Part shown: piece after piece, positions 1 to 5,399 of the stretch | Layout of the letters: every line of letters begins with the position of its first letter | Numbering within the stretch: position 1 is the first letter of the stretch | Source of the DNA: Arthrobacter sp. | GTDB taxonomy: Bacteria; Actinomycetota; Actinomycetes; Actinomycetales; Micrococcaceae | Length of the DNA: 10,489 nucleotides | Assembly (NCBI GenBank): GCA_030147325.1 | Contig: JASLAA010000152.1 | Span: 1-10,489 of the forward strand | Direction of reading: 5' to 3' | The notes under the pieces: generated by a model | Databases searched by the model: none | Told to the model about the DNA's origin: nothing | What the model saw: the letters and a program-made list of their open reading frames with translations, nothing else | Translations under genes and position numbers: made by a program

Positions 1-99
1 GCCTCCTACGCAGCCGTCATCACCTACCTCAACCGCGTAGGACTCGCAGCCCGCGACCCCTTCGACTGCCCCATGATCAACCGCTACCGCCGCCCCTGA
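1..99 (+). CDS. 3' end of an unidentified gene (5' part outside window)
   Basis: Frame 1 is open from the first base and ends at TGA (97-99), leaving a 32-residue C-terminus that starts ASYAAVITYLNRVG and ends MINRYRRP. Almost every codon ends in C, G or A in a way that fits coding sequence. The tail is basic (RYRRP) and contains one Cys. It runs convergently toward the ABC permease, with only 16 bp between the two stop codons. I do not recognise the family. The fragment is too short to assign a domain, and the whole gene is needed to name it. Confidence 0.6.
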   Translation, partial: ASYAAVITYLNRVGLAARDPFDCPMINRYRRP

Positions 100-115
100 C
101 ACCCCACACCCCGGG

Positions 116-1504
116 TCACAGCGCCGCGGTGGGTGTCCGGAGGATGTGCGCCAGGACCGGGCGCGTCGCCCGGAGTCCCAGGAGCACCAACCCGACCCCG
201 CCTGCCAGGCAGGCGACGATGACCGCCACGGACAGCGGCGCGAAGATGAGCGCCGCCCCTGCGAGCGGGAGCACGACGACGACGGCGGTCAACGCACTAC
301 CGACCGAGACGACGAGCAACGGGAACATCACGGCCCTGGTCCGGGCGGCGTTCATGGTCTCGGCCGGCATGCCGAGGCGATCGAGGCTCACGTAGAGCTC
401 GCGGCGGTCCAGCAGCAACGAGGACTGATTGACGCCCACCGAACAGGCGACCATCAGGAACGACCCCACGATCGTGATCAGCAGTCCGGTGCGGACGTCG
501 TCACCCAGGAAACGTTCGCTTCCCTCGAGCGGTCCTGCCACGTTCATCAGGGCAGCGCCCGTTCCGCCGAAGACGGCCACGAAACAGGTCATCGCCACGC
601 CACTGACCTGCCGCCAGGCGCTCTTCGGGGAATCCAGGATCTGCCGCGCGGCCAGGAGCCGTTCGGGTGTGCCGGCGCTCCGCACCTGGCGGCGGGCGAG
701 GACCCCGATGACCCACGGACCGATCAGATTGAGGACGCCCAGTGCCCCGGCGAAGCCCAGTGCCAGCACGATCACGAGCGTCGCGAAGTCCTGGATACCG
801 CTGAGATTGCCCATGACCGTTGCCACGAGGACGACGACGGCCACCGCGATGACGGCACGCAACCAGTGCAGTCTGGGTGCCTGCGCACGCGTCCGTACTC
901 CCAGTGGCGAGATGACGATCTTCCGCAGACCGAGCATCGCACTCGCGGCGGCAAGAACCACCACGCCTGCCGCGACCAGCGCGATCGGGCCGGGACCCAT
1001 CCACACAGCCCCCCCGAGCGGTTCGCCCCGGAAGGGGATCAACTGCACCAGTGGCAGGAGCAGCAGGTGACCGACGATGCCCGCGAGCGTACCGACACCG
1101 GCGAGCAGCACCGACTCCGCGACCGTCATGATCGCCACGCTCGATGCCGGAGCCCCCAGCAGGCGCAGGGTCGCGAGCCGTTCGTCGCGGCGTCGCGCGG
1201 ACAGCCGTGCGGCGGAGCCGCCGAGTGTCATGAGGGGAACCACGAGCAATGCCGTCGCGATGGCGGCGAGCGCCAGGTACAACTCCCCTGTCCCGTCCTG
1301 CCACTGGAAGAAGGAGAGGCCACCCGCGACGACTGTCAGCAGGAGGGCCGTCACGAGCGCGAAAGCTGTCACGGGGAGACCGGCCGCGGAGAGCCCGTTG
1401 GCGGACGGGCGCGCCAGCATCCAGGCGAGTTTGAGCGGAACGCGCACGGGGACCCTCGAGGCCGCCGGGACCGCCGGTGCCGGCGGCAGTTCCAGGGCGC
1501 TCAT
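116..1504 (-). CDS. ABC transporter permease, FtsX/MacB-like
   Basis: This is a 462-aa integral membrane protein with about nine or ten hydrophobic segments (roughly residues 43-65, 75-96, 122-155, 172-193, 214-232, 240-268, 300-320, 338-360, 391-420 and 423-445). Two FtsX-like halves can be seen. Each has a hydrophobic helix followed by a charged, Leu/Gly-rich linker: residues 101-119 (SARRRDERLATLRLLGAPA) and 362-380 (SLLLDRRELYVSLDRLGMP). The first linker is the classic signature of FtsX/LolC/MacB permeases, which couple ATP hydrolysis to extrusion of lipoproteins, peptides or antibiotics, or to control of cell-wall hydrolases, rather than to solute uptake. Its ATG lies inside the stop of the upstream ATPase gene (ATGA, 4-bp overlap), so the two are probably translationally coupled subunits of one transporter. 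No large extracytoplasmic domain is obvious. The substrate cannot be read. Confidence 0.9.
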   Translation of the reverse strand: MSALELPPAPAVPAASRVPVRVPLKLAWMLARPSANGLSAAGLPVTAFALVTALLLTVVAGGLSFFQWQDGTGELYLALAAIATALLVVPLMTLGGSAARLSARRRDERLATLRLLGAPASSVAIMTVAESVLLAGVGTLAGIVGHLLLLPLVQLIPFRGEPLGGAVWMGPGPIALVAAGVVVLAAASAMLGLRKIVISPLGVRTRAQAPRLHWLRAVIAVAVVVLVATVMGNLSGIQDFATLVIVLALGFAGALGVLNLIGPWVIGVLARRQVRSAGTPERLLAARQILDSPKSAWRQVSGVAMTCFVAVFGGTGAALMNVAGPLEGSERFLGDDVRTGLLITIVGSFLMVACSVGVNQSSLLLDRRELYVSLDRLGMPAETMNAARTRAVMFPLLVVSVGSALTAVVVVLPLAGAALIFAPLSVAVIVACLAGGVGLVLLGLRATRPVLAHILRTPTAAL

Positions 1505-2253
1505 GCCGCGGCGCCGGTTCGCAGTGAATCGCTGACGATGCGGCCGTCGCGCAGACGGACGGTACGAGCACAGCGGCGCGCGACGTCGTCGTCGTGGGTG
1601 ACGACCACCAGCGTCTTGCCCGTTCCGGTGGTCGAGTGGAGGAGGATATCCATGACCTCCTCGGACGTACCCGAGTCGAGTGCGCCGGTGGGCTCGTCAG
1701 CGAAGATGATGCTCGCGCCTGACACCTGTGCGCGGGCGATGGCGACCCGCTGTGCCTGGCCGCCGGACAGCTGCCCCACCCGCCGGCCCTCCATACCGCC
1801 GAGGCCCAGGGCCGCCAGCCACTGCGCCGCTGAGTGCTCGGCGGAGGAGCGGTCCACGCCGAGCAGCATGAGGGCGACGGCCACGTTCTCGAGGGCCGTG
1901 AGTTCGGGGATGAGCAGCCCCTGCTGGAAGACGAAGCCGAAAGTGGACCGGCGGAGGGCGGAGCGTCCGCTGTCGGGCAGCCCGGCCACGTCTGTCGTGC
2001 TGCCGTCGAGTCGGAGCAGGACCTGACCCGAGTCCGGCGTGATGATTCCCGCGAGGCAGTGCAGCAGGGTGGTCTTGCCGCCACCCGAGGGGCCCATCAC
2101 GGCGACGGATTCGCCGGGCCGGATGTCGAGGCTGAGGTCGGCGAGGGCCCGGGTGGAGTCGTAGTTCTTGTTGAGCGCCCGGGCGCTCAGGACGGGAGCC
2201 GGGTGGGTACCCGGAGAGGCGGAGAACGGACTGGACGATGGTGAGGAAGTCAT
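1501..2253 (-). CDS. ABC transporter ATP-binding protein (LolD/MacB type)
   Basis: This 250-aa nucleotide-binding subunit powers the adjacent FtsX-like permease on the inner face of the membrane. All core motifs are present: Walker A GPSGGGKT (54-61), Q-loop Gln110 in FVFQQGLL, signature LSGGQ (162-166), Walker B IIFADEP (182-188) and H-loop His220 in VVVTHDDD. The spacing and the sequence ADEPTGALDS are typical of the LolD/MacB/FtsE branch. I chose the ATG at 2253, which puts the ABC core at about residue 20 and has GGGAAG about 9 nt upstream. An in-frame ATG at 2325 would add 24 residues (MSPVPSVLGP...) that look non-conserved and lack a ribosome site. The gene is first in a two-gene operon and overlaps the permease by 4 bp. 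No dedicated regulator or sensor kinase is next to it in this window. Confidence 0.93.
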   Translation of the reverse strand: MTSSPSSSPFSASPGTHPAPVLSARALNKNYDSTRALADLSLDIRPGESVAVMGPSGGGKTTLLHCLAGIITPDSGQVLLRLDGSTTDVAGLPDSGRSALRRSTFGFVFQQGLLIPELTALENVAVALMLLGVDRSSAEHSAAQWLAALGLGGMEGRRVGQLSGGQAQRVAIARAQVSGASIIFADEPTGALDSGTSEEVMDILLHSTTGTGKTLVVVTHDDDVARRCARTVRLRDGRIVSDSLRTGAAA

Positions 2254-2341
2254 GCTTCCATGCTTCCCGAGCGCCCGGCTCGGCACATCGGACCGCGGGC
2301 CGAGCACTGACGGGACAGGACTCATACCGTGGTGGCACAGA

Positions 2342-2347
2342 ATAGTA
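2342..2347 (-). promoter_or_regulatory. candidate -10 box for the ABC operon
   Basis: Read on the minus strand, this is TACTAT, matching the actinobacterial TANNNT -10 pattern. It would start transcription near 2335, giving a leader of about 80 nt to the chosen ATPase start. No convincing -35 hexamer is seen 16-18 bp upstream. It is one arm of a short inverted repeat, AATAG (2341-2345) and CTATT (2358-2362), in the 136-bp gap shared with the divergent zinc-ribbon gene. This is a weak call based on pattern only. Confidence 0.3.
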
Positions 2348-2389
2348 AGCGCACTGTCTATTTCATCGACGTCCCGCTACGGTGGAACC

Positions 2390-2620
2390 ATGTTCTTCCT
2401 CTTCGGCCTGACCACGCGCGAGCAGCTGCAGTTCACTCGCTCCGCCACCTGCCGGTACTGCGGTATGCACGCTCCGCAGCAGATCGTTCAGCGGAAGACG
2501 AAGCTCTCGGTCTTCTTCATCCCGCTCCTGACCCTCAGGAAGACGCGGCTGCAGGTCTGCACCAACTGCGGCGGGACGTCCAGGATCAGTGGCGCGGAGC
2601 AGCGCTCCCTCGCGTACTGA
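2390..2620 (+). CDS. small zinc-ribbon protein
   Basis: This 76-aa protein begins MFFLFGLTTREQ and carries two Cys pairs, CRYC (21-24) and CTNC (57-60), expected to bind one zinc ion in a rubredoxin-like or zinc-ribbon fold. Between them is a hydrophobic stretch, LSVFFIPLLTL (39-49). This layout (short hydrophobic N-terminus, CxxC, basic segment, FFIPL, CxxC) matches a family of small zinc-ribbon proteins common in Actinobacteria with no established function. A role in nucleic-acid or protein contacts is only a guess. Upstream is GGTGGAACC before the ATG, a modest ribosome site. Longer in-frame starts would run back into the ABC leader and lack support. It is divergent from the ABC operon and convergent with the CitE-like gene, with only 6 bp between stops. 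Confidence 0.85.
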   Translation: MFFLFGLTTREQLQFTRSATCRYCGMHAPQQIVQRKTKLSVFFIPLLTLRKTRLQVCTNCGGTSRISGAEQRSLAY

Positions 2621-2626
2621 CCCTGT

Positions 2627-3475
2627 CTAGGCGTTCCAGAGGCCGTAGGAATCCGCCAGCGAGGAGATCTTCTGTGCGCGGGCGAGCCGCGGCAGGTACG
2701 AGCCGTCGCCCACCACCGCTCCTGCCGCGTGCTCCCGCAGGAGTTCCGCTGCCCAGTTGATCTCGGACTCGCTCGGGGACAGCCCACGGTTGATGGTGTC
2801 GGTGGCGTCGGTGAGCAGGCACAGCTTGCCCGTCATGCCCATCGACGCAGTGACCTTGCAGGCCTCGAACAGGTCGTCGCCGAGTGCGCCGACCGTGGGG
2901 CCGTCGATCGGACCGGGGAGCTGACCCACACGGGACGCCACGACGAGCTTCGACCGGGCGTAGGCGAGGGCCATCGGATCGTCCGAGGCGCCGGTGTCGC
3001 GGCGGAAGTCCCCCACGCCGAACGCGAGGCGGAAGGTCCCGGGGGCACTCGCGATCGCCGTTGCGTTCTCGATACCGAGGGCGGATTCCACCAGGGCGAG
3101 GACCGGGGTCCCGGCCTGCAGCCGCATGGCGGTGTGCGTCACCTGCTCGGGCTTCTCGGTCATCGCGAGCATGACCCCGCGCAGGCCCGGCGCCTTCGAC
3201 AACGCCGCGAGGTCGTCGGCCCAGTACTCCGTCTCGATGCCGTTGACCCGGACCCAGGCCGTCATACCCGTGGACAGCGCCTCGACCACACGCTCGCGCG
3301 CTTCCGCCTTCTGCCCTGCGGGGACGGCGTCCTCCATGTCGAAGACCACGGAGTCGGCCTCGGACGTCAGTGCCGGGATGAAGTTGTCCTCGGACGCGGC
3401 GGAGGCCAGCAGCCAGGATCGGGAGAGCTTCGCGGGGAGTGCAGCGGCGCGGCTGTTTCTGAGGGAGGTGGCCAT
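2627..3475 (-). CDS. CitE/HpcH-like CoA-ester lyase or aldolase
   Basis: This 282-aa cytoplasmic protein belongs to the HpcH/HpaI aldolase and citrate-lyase beta superfamily (TIM barrel, divalent-metal dependent), whose members cleave or form citryl-, malyl- or citramalyl-CoA-type compounds. Visible hallmarks are SWLLASA near residue 20, DSVVFDMEDAVPAGQKAEAR (41-60), WVRVNG with Arg76/Asn78, the metal-ligand Glu130 in LALVESALG, and Asp156 in FGVGDFRRDTG (152-162). The later segment GMTGKLCLLTDATDTIN (213-229) stands where relatives usually have GFxGKxxIHPxQ; the HPxQ box is replaced. Residues 100-105 (GVMLAM) also differ from the usual LPK. The exact reaction is therefore uncertain. I chose the ATG at 3475. 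An in-frame ATG at 3505 adds ten residues, and neither start has a strong Shine-Dalgarno. It is divergent from the symporter at 3703. Confidence 0.82.
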   Translation of the reverse strand: MATSLRNSRAAALPAKLSRSWLLASAASEDNFIPALTSEADSVVFDMEDAVPAGQKAEARERVVEALSTGMTAWVRVNGIETEYWADDLAALSKAPGLRGVMLAMTEKPEQVTHTAMRLQAGTPVLALVESALGIENATAIASAPGTFRLAFGVGDFRRDTGASDDPMALAYARSKLVVASRVGQLPGPIDGPTVGALGDDLFEACKVTASMGMTGKLCLLTDATDTINRGLSPSESEINWAAELLREHAAGAVVGDGSYLPRLARAQKISSLADSYGLWNA

Positions 3476-3481
3476 GCTCAA

Positions 3482-3487
3482 ACAGTA
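3482..3487 (-). promoter_or_regulatory. candidate -10 box for the CitE-like gene
   Basis: On the minus strand this is TACTGT, a TANNNT match ending 6 nt before the ATG at 3475. Transcription would start at or next to the start codon, giving a leaderless message, which would explain the lack of a Shine-Dalgarno. An alternative -10, TAGTGT (3541-3536 on the minus strand), would give a leader of about 55 nt. Neither has a clear -35. This is a pattern-based inference. Confidence 0.3.
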
Positions 3488-3578
3488 CTGAGGACTGCAG
3501 CGCATTAGCCACCGGAGACGGCCCCGGCGTCGTGAACACTACGACCAAAAGCAGCAGGGCTCGCCGCCCCCAGTACCC

Positions 3579-3607
3579 TTGACCACCTCCCGACGGACGC
3601 CTAGCAT
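3579..3607 (+). promoter_or_regulatory. promoter of the MHS symporter gene
   Basis: TTGACC (3579-3584) and TAGCAT (3602-3607) are separated by exactly 17 bp and match sigma-70-type -35 (TTGACA, 5 of 6) and actinobacterial -10 (TANNNT) elements. The predicted start is about 3613-3615, leaving a leader of about 90 nt before the ATG at 3703. This is the most convincing promoter in the window. Confidence 0.65.
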
Positions 3608-3630
3608 TCGTATACGATTTCGTACTCGAT
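3607..3630 (+). promoter_or_regulatory. candidate operator: palindrome and 12-bp tandem repeat
   Basis: TCGTATACGA (3608-3617) is a perfect 10-bp palindrome directly after the -10 box and across the predicted transcription start. It is also the first unit of a tandem pair, TTCGTATACGAT (3607-3618) and TTCGTACTCGAT (3619-3630), identical at 10 of 12 positions. Its TnGT-nn-ACnA form resembles operators of GntR-family (FadR/VanR-like) repressors, and that assignment is inference. No GntR gene lies in this window. A repressor bound here would block the symporter promoter. Confidence 0.5.
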
Positions 3631-3641
3631 GCCGAACGGGT

Positions 3642-3658
3642 CGGAGGGTCCGCCTCCG
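3642..3658 (+). other. GC-rich hairpin in the symporter leader
   Basis: CGGAGG (3642-3647) pairs with CCTCCG (3653-3658) around a 5-nt loop GTCCG. It lies in the predicted 5' untranslated region about 45 nt ahead of the start codon. It could stabilise the message or take part in a switch with the A/U hairpin at 3683-3702. A chance occurrence in GC-rich DNA is also plausible. Confidence 0.35.
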
Positions 3659-3682
3659 TTCCGCTCGCCCGACGTACCCAGC

Positions 3683-3702
3683 GAAAAACAAGGGAGTTTT
3701 TC
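3683..3702 (+). promoter_or_regulatory. hairpin with the ribosome-binding site in its loop
   Basis: GAAAAAC (3683-3689) is the perfect reverse complement of GTTTTTC (3696-3702). The 6-nt loop AAGGGA and the first stem base form the Shine-Dalgarno AGGGAG (3691-3696), and the second arm ends directly against the ATG at 3703. The stem has five A-U and two G-C pairs, so it should be weak, and it is strikingly A/T-rich for this genome. Such a hairpin could tune translation of the symporter, but this is inference from complementarity alone. Confidence 0.55.
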
Positions 3703-5073
3703 ATGGCATTGGCAGCTGAACGCCCGGACGCGCAGACCGCGACCCGGATGAGCGCCGGGGACCGCAAGGTCCTCGCCGGGACGATGGTCGGAACCACGAT
3801 CGAGTGGTACGACTTCTTCATCTTCGCCCAGGCGGCCGGCATCGTCTTCGCGACGCTCTACTTCGGACCCCTGGAGGGCGAGAGTCCCGGCCTCGCCCAA
3901 TTGGTCGCATGGGCCACCATCGGCATCAGTTTCTTCTTCCGCCCTCTCGGTGCCGTGATCGCCGGACGGCTCGGCGACAAGATCGGCCGGAAGAAGATGC
4001 TCGTCTTCACGCTGATCATGATGGGCTCCGCCACTGCCCTGATCGGCCTCCTGCCCACCTACGCCCAGATCGGCATCTGGGCGCCGATCCTCCTGATGCT
4101 CCTGCGCATCCTGCAGGGCTTCTCCGCCGGCGGCGAGTGGGGCGGGGCCGCCCTGATGGCCGTCGAGCACGCGCCCGTCGCCAAGCGGGGCTTCTGGGGC
4201 GCCTACCCGCAGATCGGCGTACCGGTCGGCATGATCCTGGCGACCCTCGTGCTGTTCCTCCTGCGGAGCTCCATGTCCCCCGAGGCGTTCCTCGCCTGGG
4301 GGTGGCGCATCCCGTTCCTGCTCTCCGTCATCCTGATCGTCGTCGGCTACTTCATCCGTGCGATGGTCGCCGAGAGCCCGGTCTTCAAGCGCATGATCGA
4401 GCGTAAGCGCGATACCGCGACTCCCCTGCGCAATCTGCTGAGGACCAACAAGAAGCAGGTCGTCCTGGCCGCGGTGATCTTCATCGGCAACAACGCCGCC
4501 GGATACCTCGTCATCGCCTACCTCTCCTCCTACGCTCAGAGGACGCTCGGCATGCCGGCCGCTCCTGTCCTCCTGGCGACCCTGCTCGCATCCTTCGGCT
4601 GGCTCATCTTCACCCTGTACGGCGGCATCCTGTCCGACCGCATCGGCCGCGTCCGCACCTTCCAGATCGGCTACGCGCTGATCTTCGTCTGGATGATCCC
4701 GCTCTTCCTGCTGATCGACACCGGGAACGTCTGGCTCTACGGCATCGCGGTCTTCGTGCTGACGATCGGCCTCGGGCTCTCCTACGGACCGATGTCGGCC
4801 ATGTACGCGGAGATGTTCCCCGCCAACGTCCGCTACTCCGGTATCGGCATCGGTTATGCCCTGGGTGCCATCCTCGGTGGGGCGTTCGCCGCCCTCATCT
4901 CCGAGGCGCTCCTGATCGCCACCGGCTGGTCCGGGTCCATCAGCCTCTACATCATGGCGCTGTGTGCCATCTCCTTCATCGGGGTCACCCTGGTCAAGGA
5001 GACGAAGGGCGCGCCGCTGGAGGCAGCGGACGACGACGGCACCGTCGTCGACGGCGGTGCGCGCCGCCCCTGA
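3703..5073 (+). CDS. MFS transporter, metabolite:H+ symporter (MHS) family
   Basis: This 456-aa protein has twelve predicted membrane helices and imports an organic acid or related metabolite with protons. MHS hallmarks are clear: GTTIEWYDFFIF in the first helix (30-41), loop 2-3 motif GRLGDKIGRKKML (88-100), RILQGFSAGGEWGGA in helix 4 (135-149), AESPVF (223-228) after helix 6, SDRIGR in the loop 8-9 motif (311-316) and EMFPANVRYSG (370-380). Relatives include ShiA, KgtP, ProP and citrate/proline carriers. Substrate is not predictable from these shared motifs. The length is normal, and the hydrophilic C-terminus (438-456) carries an Asp run. The start is well supported by AGGGAG 6 nt upstream, a promoter at 3579-3607 and a candidate operator at 3608-3630. 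It is divergent from the CitE-like gene and 326 bp upstream of a ThDP-enzyme gene, so the three may share a catabolic task. Confidence 0.93.
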   Translation: MALAAERPDAQTATRMSAGDRKVLAGTMVGTTIEWYDFFIFAQAAGIVFATLYFGPLEGESPGLAQLVAWATIGISFFFRPLGAVIAGRLGDKIGRKKMLVFTLIMMGSATALIGLLPTYAQIGIWAPILLMLLRILQGFSAGGEWGGAALMAVEHAPVAKRGFWGAYPQIGVPVGMILATLVLFLLRSSMSPEAFLAWGWRIPFLLSVILIVVGYFIRAMVAESPVFKRMIERKRDTATPLRNLLRTNKKQVVLAAVIFIGNNAAGYLVIAYLSSYAQRTLGMPAAPVLLATLLASFGWLIFTLYGGILSDRIGRVRTFQIGYALIFVWMIPLFLLIDTGNVWLYGIAVFVLTIGLGLSYGPMSAMYAEMFPANVRYSGIGIGYALGAILGGAFAALISEALLIATGWSGSISLYIMALCAISFIGVTLVKETKGAPLEAADDDGTVVDGGARRP

Positions 5074-5099
5074 GCCGGTGCCGCCCCTGCCTGGCTGCT

Positions 5100-5155
5100 G
5101 GCCCACTCCGACCCGCGCCGCCCTGCGCCCTGCGTAGGGCGGCCGCAAGTGGGCC
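5100..5155 (+). terminator. nested hairpin, probable terminator after the symporter gene
   Basis: The outer arms GGCCCACT (5100-5107) and AGTGGGCC (5148-5155) are perfect 8-bp complements. The inner arms GCCGCCCT (5117-5124) and AGGGCGGC (5136-5143) are a second perfect 8-bp pair with an 11-nt loop. It begins 26 bp after the symporter stop. No U-tract follows, as is common for actinobacterial hairpin terminators. A role as a symmetrical protein-binding site cannot be excluded. Confidence 0.55.
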
Positions 5156-5243
5156 GGTCCGACCACGCCGACTCCCCGCCCTCGACCGGAGGACTGGCCG
5201 CGCGGCCGGTGACGACCGCCCGATGCCTCCCGCAGGTGACCGC

Positions 5244-5249
5244 TATAGT
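5244..5249 (+). promoter_or_regulatory. candidate -10 box of the ThDP-enzyme gene
   Basis: TATAGT fits TANNNT well and is identical to the -10 boxes proposed at the aminopeptidase/XRE intergenic region. The predicted start is near 5256, giving a leader of about 145 nt. No good TTGACA-like -35 is seen 16-18 bp upstream, so activator dependence or a false match is possible. Confidence 0.4.
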
Positions 5250-5260
5250 GACTGACGTCG

Positions 5261-5315
5261 GGCGCCACGGGCGCCGTGCCTGAAAAAGGGGCAATAAGGG
5301 CATCGCCCGAGGCAC
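5261..5315 (+). other. structured leader candidate ahead of the ThDP enzyme
   Basis: Two adjacent foldable elements are present. The first is GGCGCC (5261-5266) pairing with GGCGCC (5270-5275) over ACG. The second is GTGCCT (5276-5281) pairing with AGGCAC (5310-5315), enclosing a GGGC-ATC-GCCC hairpin (5298-5308) and an unpaired purine-rich strand of about 16 nt on the 5' side (5282-5297). TGCC (5277-5280) can instead pair with GGCA (5290-5293), so two exclusive folds exist. I cannot match it to a known riboswitch class; in particular it lacks the TPP-riboswitch CUGAGA core. Confidence 0.35.
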
Positions 5316-5399
5316 ATACGGAACTCACCCATCAAGTCCTCCGGGTCGACCGTGTGCCTGCGCAGCCGCCACCGGGGACTTCGCCCTGAAGGATTCCTG

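Larger units (their letters stand above)
5074..5399. other. 326-bp intergenic region: terminator-like stem, candidate promoter, structured leader
   Basis: No convincing protein gene lies here on either strand. Reading left to right, it holds a nested hairpin (5100-5155), a 12-bp perfect palindrome GGCCGCGCGGCC (5196-5207), a TATAGT -10 box (5244-5249), a GGCGCC-ACG-GGCGCC hairpin (5261-5275), and a G/A-rich structured element (5276-5315). The ribosome site of the ThDP enzyme, GAAGGA (5389-5394), follows. A GTG-started 37-codon reading frame (5276-5389) ends at this ribosome site but has no ribosome site of its own. Confidence 0.6.

Noticed and set aside
146..2026. 626-codon open frame on the plus strand opposite the ABC operon
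   Set aside because: It is antisense to two clear transporter genes. Its composition (Gln/His/Arg/Asp-rich, low complexity) is typical of a shadow frame in GC-rich DNA.
2254..2325. 24-residue N-terminal extension of the ABC ATPase (ATG 2325)
   Set aside because: There is no ribosome site, and the extra sequence is unlike the start of LolD/MacB ATPases. The ATG at 2253 fits better.
5196..5207. GGCCGCGCGGCC palindrome as an operator
   Set aside because: Short G/C-only palindromes are expected by chance in this composition, and it has no clear position relative to a promoter.
5261..5315. TPP riboswitch in front of the ThDP enzyme
   Set aside because: The conserved CUGAGA and GAUCCGG-like cores of the thi-box are absent. 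ThDP-using enzymes are also not usual targets.
3601..5328. 575-codon open frame on the minus strand opposite the symporter
   Set aside because: It is rich in Gly, Asp, Glu and Arg with no domain features, and is fully antisense to a well-defined MHS transporter and its promoter. It is a shadow frame.
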